From Youhaiella tibetensis (GTDB taxonomy: Bacteria > Pseudomonadota > Alphaproteobacteria > Rhizobiales > Devosiaceae), in NCBI RefSeq assembly GCF_008000755.1, contig NZ_CP041690.1, positions 2,047,260 to 2,111,259 on the forward strand: a DNA stretch of 64,000 nucleotides, read 5' to 3'. Positions 34,966 to 43,861 of the stretch are shown piece by piece. How positions within the stretch are numbered: the stretch's first letter is position 1; every line of letters begins with the position of its first letter. Made by a program: the position numbers and the translations under genes. A model generated the notes under the pieces. That model was not told the DNA's origin. It worked only from the letters and a program-made list of their open reading frames with translations, and did no database searches.

Positions 34966-35873
34966 GCTAGAGCCTTTCTGGCAGTCTTTAGTCCGGCAAT
35001 GGTGGCGTCGGTGGCATCAACGACCCGGCCGGCGATGCCGATCCGGGAAAGTGCCCTGGCATAGAGGGCGCAGAGACCCGTGCTGCCGATAAGCGGCACT
35101 TCAGCTCCGGCGATCCAGTCTCGCTGGCCTCCGATTTCCGCTCCGATGAGAAGGCCCGAAAGGAAGCCTGCGCACCAGTCGGGCCCGCGCCCGGAAAGCA
35201 GGGAGCCCGCCCGGACCTTGAAGAGCGTCGCTGTGAGGCGCTCGGGGGCATCAAGACCCATCGAAAGACCCGCATCGAAACCCTCGTCGCGCCCGGGACC
35301 GTCAAGCTCCCCCTGCAGGGAGTGGCGCAGCACCGAATGCGTCTTTAGTACTTCGAAGAGTTCGCCGGTCATCACGGTCGTGAAACGCTCGACGCGGGTG
35401 CCGCTGAGCGTGGCCCATTTCGAATGCGTCCCCGGCATGATGACCAGGCCGGAAAATCCAGGAACGAGCGCCGAGAGTCCGAGCAGCTGGGTTTCTTCCC
35501 CGCGCATCACGTCCTCGGCGCCGGGTGCCTTGAGGCAGACTCCGGGAAGGATGCGTGGTTGGAGGGCACTGTCGGACATTTCAGGGCGGACGGCGCTGAA
35601 GATCAGGCCAGCCAGGTCGGCCGGAGCGTCGAGGTAAGGAGCCTCGATCCAGCCCTGGCGGGCGCCAGCCATTCCGCAGATCACGACATCGCCGCTGCTC
35701 GGATCGACGCCTTCGAGAAGCCCTGCCAGCACGCCCGGATAATCCTCGCGGCCCAGCTTGCCCATGCCCCGGTCCGAACTGCGCGAAAACGTGACGTTGC
35801 CGTCACTGGCAATACCCCAGGCCCGCAGGTTGGAGGTTCCCCAATCCACCGCGATCCACTCGGCCACGTCCAT
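34962..35873 (-). CDS. dgoK: 2-dehydro-3-deoxygalactonokinase
   Basis: About 303 residues. The kinase phosphorylates 2-keto-3-deoxygalactonate for DgoA. The N-terminal phosphate motif [13 protein letters not shown] and the [13 protein letters not shown] block are typical of DgoK. The ATG at 35871-35873 is chosen; a TTG two codons upstream has better spacing to GGAGG and is a real alternative. The frame is open further upstream, but those residues are unrelated to the family. It is the first gene of the catabolic operon and divergent from the dehydratase gene. Confidence 0.92.
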   Translation of the reverse strand: MDVAEWIAVDWGTSNLRAWGIASDGNVTFSRSSDRGMGKLGREDYPGVLAGLLEGVDPSSGDVVICGMAGARQGWIEAPYLDAPADLAGLIFSAVRPEMSDSALQPRILPGVCLKAPGAEDVMRGEETQLLGLSALVPGFSGLVIMPGTHSKWATLSGTRVERFTTVMTGELFEVLKTHSVLRHSLQGELDGPGRDEGFDAGLSMGLDAPERLTATLFKVRAGSLLSGRGPDWCAGFLSGLLIGAEIGGQRDWIAGAEVPLIGSTGLCALYARALSRIGIAGRVVDATDATIAGLKTARKALA

Positions 35874-36087
35874 ACCCAAGTCAATTCCTCCCTGGCGCCG
35901 TGCCAGGGTTGCAGGCGCGCGGGCCGTACCTAACCCGATCACTGCGGCGACTTCCAGCCCAGTGTTTGAAACCGTACAAAACTTTCCATTTGCCGGAGTG
36001 TTTTCCCGCACACTTTCCCGGACGATGTTCTATAACGAGCCTCGCATTGATATACGTGCCGCAAGGCGCGGGCGGAGGAACTTTACG
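35874..36087. promoter_or_regulatory. divergent control region between dgoK and the dehydratase gene
   Basis: About 214 bases between two divergently transcribed catabolic units. It has a lower GC content than its flanks around 35960-36060 and must hold both promoters. No palindromic operator could be assigned with confidence, and no regulator gene is adjacent. Confidence 0.4.
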
Positions 36088-37899
36088 ATGACGGGGAACA
36101 ACGGCGCGAACGGTGCCGGCAACAAGCTGCGTTCGCGCGCCTGGTTTGACAATCCGGACAACCCGGACATGACCGCGCTCTACCTGGAGCGCTATCTCAA
36201 TTTCGGCATCTCGCGCGAAGAGCTGCAATCGGGCAAACCCATCATCGGCATTGCCCAGACCGGTTCGGACCTGTCGCCCTGCAACCGCCACCACATCGTT
36301 CTGGCCGAGCGCGTGCGCGAGGGCATCCGCGAAGCGGGCGGCATCGCCATCGAATTTCCGGTGCATCCAATCCAGGAAACCGGCAAGCGACCGACCGCAG
36401 GGCTCGACCGCAACCTCGCCTATCTCGGCCTCGTCGAAGTGCTCTACGGCTATCCGCTCGATGGCGTCGTGCTGACGATCGGCTGCGACAAGACCACGCC
36501 GGCCATGCTCATGGGCGCGGCAACGGTCAACATTCCGGCGATCGCTCTTTCGGTCGGCCCCATGCTCAACGGCTACTTCCGTGGGGAGCGAACGGGCTCG
36601 GGCACCATCGTCTGGAAGGCCCGCCAGATGATGGCGAAGGGCGAGATCGACTATAAGCAGTTCATCGACCTGGTGGCTTCGTCGGCGCCCTCGACCGGCT
36701 ATTGCAACACCATGGGCACCGCGACCACGATGAATTCGCTGGCCGAGGCCTTGGGCATGCAGCTGCCGGGTTCCGCCGCCATCCCCGCACCGTATCGCGA
36801 CCGCCAGGAAATGGCCTATCGCACCGGCAAGCGCATCGTCGAGATGGTGCACGAAGACCTCAAGCCCTCCGATATCCTGACGCGCGACAACTTCCACAAC
36901 GCGATCGTGGTCAACTCGGCCATTGGTGGGTCGACCAACGCGCCGATCCACATCAACGCCATCGCGCGTCACATCGGTGTCGAACTCGATATCTCCGATT
37001 GGCAGAAGGAAGGCCATCAGGTGCCGCTGCTGGTGAACCTGCAGCCGGCCGGTGAATATCTTGGCGAAGACTACTATCATGCCGGCGGCGTGCCGGCAGT
37101 GGTCAACGAGTTGATGGGGCAGGGCCTCATCGCGGAAAACGCACCGACCGTGAACGGCAAGAGCATCGGCGAGAACTGCCGCGACACGCCGATCCAGGAT
37201 GACAAGGTCATCCGCAAGTTCGACAATCCGCTCAAGGCGGAGGCTGGCTTCCTGGTTCTCGGTGGCAATCTCTTCGACAACGCCATCATGAAGACCAGCG
37301 TCATCAGCCAGGAATTCCGCGATCGTTACCTGAACAACCCAGCCAGCCCCAATGCTTTCGAGGGCAGGGCTGTAGTCTTCGACGGTCCGGAGGACTACCA
37401 CCACCGCATCGACGATCCGGCACTGGCAATCGATGAGTTCACGCTGCTCTTCATGCGCGGCGCCGGCCCCATCGGCTATCCGGGTGCTGCCGAAGTCGTC
37501 AACATGCGGCCGCCTGCGTACCTCATCAAGCAGGGCGTGACTTCGCTTCCCTGCATTGGCGACGGGCGCCAGTCAGGTACTTCGGGCTCGCCCTCGATCC
37601 TCAACGCTTCTCCGGAAGCGGCTGCGGGCGGCAACCTCGCCATCCTGCGCACCGGGGACCGCGTGCGGATCGATCTCAACACCGGCGCTGCCAATATCCT
37701 CATCTCCGACGAGGAAATCGCTCAGCGTCGCCAGGAACTGGCAGCCAATGGCGGCTACCAGTATCCCAAGAACCAGACGCCCTGGCAGGAGATTCAGCGC
37801 GGCATCGTCGACCAGCTCGGCAGCGGCGCCGTTCTCCGTCCCGCCGTCAACTACCAGCGCCTGGCCCAGACCGCCGGGCTGCCCCGCGACAACCACTGA
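36088..37899 (+). CDS. IlvD/Edd-family sugar-acid dehydratase
   Basis: A 603-residue Fe-S dehydratase. The three cluster cysteines are C65 ([10 protein letters not shown]), C133 ([10 protein letters not shown]) and C206 ([11 protein letters not shown]). The active-site serine region [22 protein letters not shown] is intact. The length and motifs fit the arabinonate/xylonate/galactonate dehydratase branch rather than IlvD itself. Beside dgoK and dgoA, galactonate to 2-keto-3-deoxygalactonate is the most likely reaction, taking the place of enolase-type DgoD. GGAGG precedes the ATG. Confidence 0.88.
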   Translation: MTGNNGANGAGNKLRSRAWFDNPDNPDMTALYLERYLNFGISREELQSGKPIIGIAQTGSDLSPCNRHHIVLAERVREGIREAGGIAIEFPVHPIQETGKRPTAGLDRNLAYLGLVEVLYGYPLDGVVLTIGCDKTTPAMLMGAATVNIPAIALSVGPMLNGYFRGERTGSGTIVWKARQMMAKGEIDYKQFIDLVASSAPSTGYCNTMGTATTMNSLAEALGMQLPGSAAIPAPYRDRQEMAYRTGKRIVEMVHEDLKPSDILTRDNFHNAIVVNSAIGGSTNAPIHINAIARHIGVELDISDWQKEGHQVPLLVNLQPAGEYLGEDYYHAGGVPAVVNELMGQGLIAENAPTVNGKSIGENCRDTPIQDDKVIRKFDNPLKAEAGFLVLGGNLFDNAIMKTSVISQEFRDRYLNNPASPNAFEGRAVVFDGPEDYHHRIDDPALAIDEFTLLFMRGAGPIGYPGAAEVVNMRPPAYLIKQGVTSLPCIGDGRQSGTSGSPSILNASPEAAAGGNLAILRTGDRVRIDLNTGAANILISDEEIAQRRQELAANGGYQYPKNQTPWQEIQRGIVDQLGSGAVLRPAVNYQRLAQTAGLPRDNH

Positions 37900-37915
37900 C
37901 GCCGGCACAAAACAG

Positions 37916-37950
37916 CGCCGCCGCCGGATCTCCCCGGCGGCGGCGTTTCA
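37916..37950. terminator. bidirectional terminator between the dehydratase gene and lexA
   Basis: A 12-bp perfect stem CGCCGCCGCCGG/CCGGCGGCGGCG with loop ATCTCC. On the plus strand TTTCAATTT follows; on the minus strand the hairpin is followed by TGTTTTG. It separates convergent genes. Confidence 0.85.
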
Positions 37951-37967
37951 ATTTCGGAGCGGAACGC

Positions 37968-38687
37968 TCAGTACTTGCGCAGCAGGCCGACCAGCCGACC
38001 CTGTACCTTCACTCGGTCGGGGCCGAAGATGCGGGTTTCGTAAGCCGGGTTGGCGGCCTCGAGAGCGACCGAATTACCCTTGCGGCGCAGGCGCTTGAGA
38101 GTAGCCTCTTCATCATCGACGAGAGCCACGACGATCTCGCCGGTTCCGGCTGAGTCCTGCTTCTTGATCAGTACGGTGTCGCCGTCGAAGATGCCGGCCT
38201 CGATCATGGAATCGCCGCGCACTTCGAGCGCATAGTGCTCACCCGGCCCGAGCATCTCGGGCGGCACGGCAATGGTGTGGCTATGGGTCTGGATGGCCTC
38301 GATCGGGGTGCCGGCTGCGATACGTCCCATCACCGGCACTGCAACAGGCCGGCCACTTTCGGCGACCGACACCAGTTCCGTCCGAGGCGGGGGCGCTGAA
38401 ACCTTGCCAAGGTTGCCCTCGATGACATTGGGCTCGAACCGCGCCTTGCGCCCGCCAAGCGACGGGTTCATCGAATCCGGAAGCTTGATGACTTCGAGCG
38501 CTCGCGCCCGGTTGGGCAGGCGGCGAATGAAACCACGCTCCTCAAGCGCCGTGATCAGGCGATGGATACCGGACTTGGACGCCAGGTCGAGCGCATCCTT
38601 CATCTCGTCGAACGAGGGCGGGATGCCGGTTTCCTTCATCCGTTCGTGGATGAACATGAGCAGTTCGTGTTGCTTGCGCGTCAGCAT
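37968..38687 (-). CDS. lexA: LexA repressor
   Basis: A 239-residue SOS repressor. The N-terminal winged helix is [20 protein letters not shown], then [11 protein letters not shown]. The cleavage site lies in [14 protein letters not shown]; alphaproteobacterial LexA often has AG here, and here the AG of IAAG. The catalytic Ser is in [11 protein letters not shown] and the catalytic Lys in [12 protein letters not shown]. The ATG at 38685-38687 begins the standard [10 protein letters not shown]. Two SOS boxes lie 20-61 bases upstream, so it is autoregulated. Confidence 0.97.
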   Translation of the reverse strand: MLTRKQHELLMFIHERMKETGIPPSFDEMKDALDLASKSGIHRLITALEERGFIRRLPNRARALEVIKLPDSMNPSLGGRKARFEPNVIEGNLGKVSAPPPRTELVSVAESGRPVAVPVMGRIAAGTPIEAIQTHSHTIAVPPEMLGPGEHYALEVRGDSMIEAGIFDGDTVLIKKQDSAGTGEIVVALVDDEEATLKRLRRKGNSVALEAANPAYETRIFGPDRVKVQGRLVGLLRKY

Positions 38688-38707
38688 CGGCGGCCCCAAC
38701 AGAATCA

Positions 38708-38722
38708 GAACAAAGACTGAAC
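38708..38722 (-). promoter_or_regulatory. SOS box 1 (LexA operator)
   Basis: GTTC-N7-GTTC read on the minus strand (GTTCAGTCTTTGTTC), the alphaproteobacterial LexA motif, 20 bases upstream of the lexA ATG. Confidence 0.9.
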
Positions 38723-38733
38723 TTGTTATATGT

Positions 38734-38748
38734 GTTCCAGTTATGTTC
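38734..38748 (+). promoter_or_regulatory. SOS box 2 (LexA operator)
   Basis: GTTC-N7-GTTC read on the plus strand (GTTCCAGTTATGTTC), 11 bases from box 1 and in the opposite orientation. It lies between lexA and the divergent efflux operon. Confidence 0.88.
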
Positions 38749-38883
38749 TGCAACAAAACGGTGAAGAAGCCGTTATCGCACCCCTTCATGTGCCGCCGAA
38801 ACGCTTGACGGGACCGGGAATTTGGGTCGATCTCTGGCCGGAAGCCGCCCCTGACGGGCGATTTCGAGTGTGCGGAGCGTCAA

Positions 38884-39198
38884 GTGCAACCAGTATCCGT
38901 GAGCCGCGTGTTTGCGGCGCGCCTACCACGACTAGGCATGGCGCTACTTTTCGCGAGCATGCTCGGAGCTTGTAGTTCGGAGCCTTCGGCGCCCTCGATC
39001 GCAATATTTGGCTCGTTCTTTCCAGCCTGGATCATCTGCGCGGTTCTTGGTGTGGTCTTCGCCGTCATCGCGCGGCAATTGCTGATCATTCTCGATATCG
39101 ACGGGTATCTTCCACTGCCATTGCTGGTCTATCTGTGTATGGCGATTGGTGGGGGTACCGGCTTCTGGTTCCTCTGGTTCGGCGGAATTCCGCAATGA
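38884..39198 (+). CDS. ytcA: YtcA-family small membrane lipoprotein
   Basis: A 104-residue protein. A signal peptide ends in the lipobox LGAC (about residue 29), and two membrane segments follow (FFPAWIICAVLGVVFAVIA and LPLLVYLCMAIGGGTGFWF). The FPAWI and size fit the YtcA family, which precedes mdtN in the E. coli mdtNOP locus. The GTG start follows GGAG, and its stop overlaps the mdtN start (ATGA). Its role in the efflux complex is unknown. Confidence 0.82.
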   Translation: MQPVSVSRVFAARLPRLGMALLFASMLGACSSEPSAPSIAIFGSFFPAWIICAVLGVVFAVIARQLLIILDIDGYLPLPLLVYLCMAIGGGTGFWFLWFGGIPQ

Positions 39199-40259
39199 AC
39201 GGCGGGCATGTCATCAAGAGGCTGATTGGCCTCGTCATTGCCGTGGTCAGTTTCGTAGCGGCGGTCGTGGGCATCTATTTCTCGCTCAACGAGATCAACA
39301 GCTCGCCGCGAACCGACGTCGCCGAGATCTCGGCACCCACAATCCACGTTTCGCCCACGGTTCCCGGTCGCATCGTTTCGATCGCCGTCCAGAACAATGC
39401 GAGCGTCAAAAAGGGCGACGTGCTCTTCCAGATCGATCCGCAGCCCTATCAGCTTCGCCTCGACCAGGCGCAGGCCGAGCTGCGTGCCGCCCAGTCCGAG
39501 GTCGAGCAGGGCGGGCGCAATATTGCTACGGCCCAAAGCAACGCCGATGTCGCCGCCAAACAGATCGAACGCGCGCGCTTCAATGCCGAACTCGCCCGGC
39601 AGACCCTGGAGCGCCTAGAGCCGCTCCTGCCAAAGGGATACGTGACGGCCCAGCAGGTGGACCAGGCGCGAACCGCCTATAGCGACGCACAGGTCAGTCT
39701 TGACCAGGCGCTCCAGCAGTCGCAGGGCGCGACACAGGTCATCGGCACGCTCGATACCCGCAAGGCCCAGGTCGACGTGGCCGAGGCGACGGTGGCCCTT
39801 GCGCAGCGCGATCTCGACAACACGACCGTGCGCGCGCCGTTCGACGGGAAGGTGACGGGGCTCGAGATGGCATCCGGCGAGTATGTGATAACGGCCCAGT
39901 CCATCTTCACGCTGATCGACACTTCCGGTTGGGAGGCGGTGGCCTTCTTCCGCGAAACCGAACTCGACGCCATCCGTCTCGGCAGCCGGGCCGATGTCTT
40001 CGTGATGGCGGACCGATCGCGGCGCATCCAGGGAGAGGTCGAAAGCATCGGTTGGGGTGTGCGGTCGGAGGAATCGGCCAATATCCTCGGGCTGCCGATC
40101 GTTTCCAGTTCCCTCAACTGGGTGAAGGTGGCCAAGCGTTTCCCGGTCTACGTCAAGCTCCACGATCCGCCGGCGGACCTGATGCGCATCGGCTCGACCG
40201 CCATCGTCATCGTCGGCCAGCCCCCGAGCGAAACCGATGCTGTATCGACCGCCCACTAG
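39195..40259 (+). CDS. mdtN: MdtN-like efflux membrane fusion protein (HlyD family)
   Basis: A 354-residue periplasmic adaptor. One N-terminal membrane helix (residues 7-30) is followed by a lipoyl-type half (ISPTVPGRIVSIAVQNN region), a coiled-coil hairpin (residues about 90-190) and the second lipoyl half (NTTVRAPFDGKVTGLEMASG). It links the MdtO-like inner-membrane protein to the outer-membrane channel. The ATG at 39195 overlaps ytcA; the upstream in-frame ATG at 39135 is inside ytcA and rejected. Confidence 0.9.
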   Translation: MNGGHVIKRLIGLVIAVVSFVAAVVGIYFSLNEINSSPRTDVAEISAPTIHVSPTVPGRIVSIAVQNNASVKKGDVLFQIDPQPYQLRLDQAQAELRAAQSEVEQGGRNIATAQSNADVAAKQIERARFNAELARQTLERLEPLLPKGYVTAQQVDQARTAYSDAQVSLDQALQQSQGATQVIGTLDTRKAQVDVAEATVALAQRDLDNTTVRAPFDGKVTGLEMASGEYVITAQSIFTLIDTSGWEAVAFFRETELDAIRLGSRADVFVMADRSRRIQGEVESIGWGVRSEESANILGLPIVSSSLNWVKVAKRFPVYVKLHDPPADLMRIGSTAIVIVGQPPSETDAVSTAH

Positions 40260-42258
40260 ACCGAGCTTCGCCAGGATCGTCTGGGACGAACTGCAGCCCT
40301 ATCCGGGGCGGCTCGACCTTTCGATACGGATGGCGGTGCTTTGCGTGCTGGTTACGGTGGTGGCCATGGCCAACCACGTGCCCGAGGCCGCGCTCTCGTG
40401 CTACCTCATCTTTTTCGCATCAAAGGACAACTCGGGGTCAGGCATCCTGATCGGTCTCGGCCTGATCGTGGCGGCTTCCGTCGGCATATTGCTGGGGGTG
40501 TTGTTCCTGATGATCTCGGCGGATTCGCCGTTCCTCAGGCTCGCGTTCATTGCGGCCTTCACCTTCGGCGGCATGTACTTCTCCCAGGCCAGCCGGCTTG
40601 GGTCGATGGCGGGCACCGTGGGCTTCGTCTTTGCCTTCGTGATGACGCTTTACGACATCATCCCCGTAGCCGAACTCCTCACCCGGGCGCTCACCTGGAT
40701 GTGGGTAGTCGTCTTCTTCCCGATGTTCTTTCTGGTGTTGCTGAACGTGGTCGCCCCGAGGAGCCCGGCTCGCCTGTTGCGAGCCACCCTCGCAGACCGG
40801 CTCGACGCGGCCGCGGCTTTGCTTCGAAACACTCCCAACGCGGTTCCTACCGCCCACGCCCTCCTTGGCGATGGCAACGCAAAGGCCTCCACCTACCAGC
40901 GCATGGCGCGGCTGCTGTCGCTGACCAGCAAGGAGGAGAGCTACCGGGAGGGCGAATTGATCGATCTCTCCTACCGCGCCCTGGCCGTGGCTTTGGCGCG
41001 AAGCCAGGAAGGCGCGGCCCCCGATCCCGTGCTCGCGGACGAGCTCGGTCGCTACGCGGTCGTTGTACGCGACCGCGAGTTGCTCACGATCGTTCCGCGA
41101 GCAGGAGCCGCGACGTCGGGCATGGAGGCGATCGTCGGGCGGCTGGCAGCAACCCTCTGGCAGGGCTACGCGCCGCCGCCCCCCTCCAAGGCGCCCGCGG
41201 AGCCGCTGCTGGCGCCGGACGCGTTCCACAACCCGCGCTACACCCAGTTCGCCCTGAAGACCCTGCTGGCGGTGATGATCTGCTACATCACCTATACCGC
41301 GCTGGACTGGTTCGAGATCCATACGGCGATGATCACGTGCTTTTATGTGGCGCTCGGGACGACCGGCGAAACCATCCACAAGCTCACCCTGCGCATCCTC
41401 GGGTGTCTCATCGGCGCTGCCATGGGCGTGGGAGCGATGATCGTCTTCGTTCCGCACATGACCGATATCGGCCACCTGATGGTGCTGGTCGGCTGTGGCA
41501 GCCTGATTGCCGCCTGGATCGCAAACGGGTCCGAACGCATTTCCTACATGGGCTGGCAGGCGGCGCTCGCATTCTTTCTCTGCACGCTGGGCGGGTTTGG
41601 ACCGAGCGTCGATTTCGGCGTCGCCACGAACCGCATCATCGGCATTCTCTTCGGCAACGTGGTGGTGAGCCTGGTGTTCTCAACCATCTGGCCGGTGAGC
41701 GTGGGGGGCAACGTGAGAGGCGCCCTTGCCAAGGCCAGCACTGCGTTGACCGGTCTGTTGCGCGGCGAGAAGGATTTAGGCCAGCAGGCCGCCGACTTCC
41801 ACACAGCGGTCAAGACGGCCGAAAGCGGCACCGAGCTTTTGATGTTCGAGGCCGAGCGGGTCAAGAAGACAGAGATCGCACCGGACGAAGCTGAGGCGTT
41901 GCTCAGCGATATCAGTGCATTGTCGGCGCCGGTTTTTCTGCTTTCACGCGATGGAGCTGCTCCGCGCGGTATGCCCAGGTATGTGAAAGCTGCAACGGTT
42001 CGGTTCGAAAACGCCGTTGCGCAGTGGTTGGATACCCGGGCTTCGGATATAAAGAACGGGCGTTGGGCATCCGAGCCTCCGATATGGGGCGACGCCCTAA
42101 GGGACGTGGAAGTCGCGTTCAACCGCGCCAGGAGGCAGGCGGGAGAACAGGGCAGGCGGCTTCCGGCAGCCGTCCGCGCGCAGATGGTTTCGCGACTGCG
42201 TCTCTACCGGCAGATCGACGCCCGGATCGCGCGAATGGCAGATGTAAAGGCGGCGTAA
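40237..42258 (+). CDS. mdtO: MdtO-like FUSC-family inner-membrane transporter
   Basis: A 673-residue protein with two blocks of membrane segments (about residues 30-160 and 350-490), each ahead of a soluble domain. This is the FUSC (fusaric acid resistance/AaeB) architecture. It overlaps mdtN by 23 bases and is followed by mdtP after one base. The probable substrates of this class are aromatic or aromatic-acid compounds and some dyes; the actual substrate here is unknown. Confidence 0.88.
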   Translation: MLYRPPTRPSFARIVWDELQPYPGRLDLSIRMAVLCVLVTVVAMANHVPEAALSCYLIFFASKDNSGSGILIGLGLIVAASVGILLGVLFLMISADSPFLRLAFIAAFTFGGMYFSQASRLGSMAGTVGFVFAFVMTLYDIIPVAELLTRALTWMWVVVFFPMFFLVLLNVVAPRSPARLLRATLADRLDAAAALLRNTPNAVPTAHALLGDGNAKASTYQRMARLLSLTSKEESYREGELIDLSYRALAVALARSQEGAAPDPVLADELGRYAVVVRDRELLTIVPRAGAATSGMEAIVGRLAATLWQGYAPPPPSKAPAEPLLAPDAFHNPRYTQFALKTLLAVMICYITYTALDWFEIHTAMITCFYVALGTTGETIHKLTLRILGCLIGAAMGVGAMIVFVPHMTDIGHLMVLVGCGSLIAAWIANGSERISYMGWQAALAFFLCTLGGFGPSVDFGVATNRIIGILFGNVVVSLVFSTIWPVSVGGNVRGALAKASTALTGLLRGEKDLGQQAADFHTAVKTAESGTELLMFEAERVKKTEIAPDEAEALLSDISALSAPVFLLSRDGAAPRGMPRYVKAATVRFENAVAQWLDTRASDIKNGRWASEPPIWGDALRDVEVAFNRARRQAGEQGRRLPAAVRAQMVSRLRLYRQIDARIARMADVKAA

Positions 42259-42259
42259 C

Positions 42260-43852
42260 ATGGGTCTTGTTGGGCGTGGGGCCCGGCGCGCGGGTTGGGG
42301 CAACCTGCTTTCCGGCGGTAGTTTGATGGCTGCGGGTCTTCGTGGAGCCCTTGCGGCGGCGCTGGGGGCGACGCTGCTGGCGGGCTGCACGTCATCGGCT
42401 ATGAAATTTGCTCCGGCCAGCGCCCAGACCCCATTCCAGACACCCGGTCACCAGACCCAGACTGCTGGCGGCGCGCCCGATTTCGGCCTGGCCCAGGACG
42501 CCGCCATGCCGATTGCCATCGCGACGCCGCAACTCGACGCCAAGCACACCTACACGTTGCCCGAACTCATCGACATCGCCCAGTTGAGCAATCCGGTGAC
42601 TCGCGCGAGCTGGGAACGCGCGCGCCAGGCGGCCATAGCCGTCGGCGTGACAGAGGCGGCCTACCTGCCGGTTCTCTCCGCCAATGTCCTTGCCGGCGTC
42701 CAGCAGACCTCGACCACCGCGCCCGGCATCGACGGGCCGCTCATCACCGTTCCCCCTGGCACACTGACCACGACCGGCGCGCAGGTGCTGCCGTCCCTGG
42801 CCGTCCAATGGCTGCTCTTCGACTTTGGCGGGCGCGACGCCGCCAACGCGGCGGCGAAGGACCTTTCCTACGCTGCCAACGTCACCTTCAACGGCGCCCA
42901 CCAGAAACTGATCTTCGATGTCAGCAGTGCCTTTTTCAGCCTTTCTTCGGCGCGCGTGCAGCTCAGCATCGCGCGCGAGACGCTCGCCAACACCCAGACC
43001 GTGCTGTCGGCGGCCGAGGCGCGGCTGAAGACCGGCGTCGCGACGACGATCGAGGTCGCACAGGCTAAGCAGCAGGTGGCGCAGGCCCAGTTTGGCCTCA
43101 CCCAGTCGCAGGGCCATGAGCGTAGCGCCTACCTGGCGCTGCTGCAGGCCATGGGGGTCTCGCCCACCATTACCATTCGGGTCCAGGATGCCAGTGGCCG
43201 CCGACTTCCGCGAGCCGTGCCGCAGGATCTCAACCGGTTGATCGAGGCGTCGTTGCAGCGCCGGCCCGATGTGCAGGCCGCCTTCGCCAAGTACCGCGCC
43301 GACCAGAGCGGCATTGCCGCAGCCCGTGCCGAGTTCCTCCCCAAGGTGGCCCTGACCGGCAGCGTCAACCGGCTCGCCGCTTCGCTCGATGTAGAGGACA
43401 GCCGCTTCGGTCAGCTCGCCCATCTCCAGAGCAACCAGCCCAACGCCAACCTGCTTGTGGGCATCTCCATTCCCATCTTCGATGGTGGCCTGCGTGATGC
43501 GCGGCTGCAGGCGGCCATGGCGCAGGCGGCTGCTTCCGAGCAGGATCTTGCCGCGCTTCAGAACGCTGCTGCCCAGCAGATCGTCGTCGGCTATGACCTG
43601 CTGCGGACGAGCCTTGCGGGCTATGCCGCGGCAACCGAGCTGACCAACGCGGCACAAACCACTTATGACGCTGCGCTCGACTACTACAAGAACGGCCTCG
43701 GGACTCTCGCCGACGTGAGCATCGCCCAGACCGGACTGCTGCAGGCGCGCCTCTCGAAGGCAACCGCACACAGCGATTCCCTCATCGCGGCAGCGACGAT
43801 CGCATTCGCTACCGGCACGTTGACGAACCGGATGTCGTCCGGCGCCCTCTGA
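42260..43852 (+). CDS. mdtP: MdtP-like outer-membrane efflux lipoprotein (OMF)
   Basis: A 530-residue TolC-type channel of the NodT subfamily. A signal region ends with the lipobox LLAGC (about residue 47), followed by two repeats of the OEP domain (for example LPELIDIAQLSNPVTRASWERA and RLIEASLQRRPDVQAAFAKY). The ATG at 42260 is one base after mdtO and has AAAGGCGG upstream. A second ATG at 42326 would also keep the lipobox. It completes the ytcA-mdtNOP-like operon. Confidence 0.91.
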   Translation: MGLVGRGARRAGWGNLLSGGSLMAAGLRGALAAALGATLLAGCTSSAMKFAPASAQTPFQTPGHQTQTAGGAPDFGLAQDAAMPIAIATPQLDAKHTYTLPELIDIAQLSNPVTRASWERARQAAIAVGVTEAAYLPVLSANVLAGVQQTSTTAPGIDGPLITVPPGTLTTTGAQVLPSLAVQWLLFDFGGRDAANAAAKDLSYAANVTFNGAHQKLIFDVSSAFFSLSSARVQLSIARETLANTQTVLSAAEARLKTGVATTIEVAQAKQQVAQAQFGLTQSQGHERSAYLALLQAMGVSPTITIRVQDASGRRLPRAVPQDLNRLIEASLQRRPDVQAAFAKYRADQSGIAAARAEFLPKVALTGSVNRLAASLDVEDSRFGQLAHLQSNQPNANLLVGISIPIFDGGLRDARLQAAMAQAAASEQDLAALQNAAAQQIVVGYDLLRTSLAGYAAATELTNAAQTTYDAALDYYKNGLGTLADVSIAQTGLLQARLSKATAHSDSLIAAATIAFATGTLTNRMSSGAL

Positions 43853-43861
43853 GCGCGAGCT

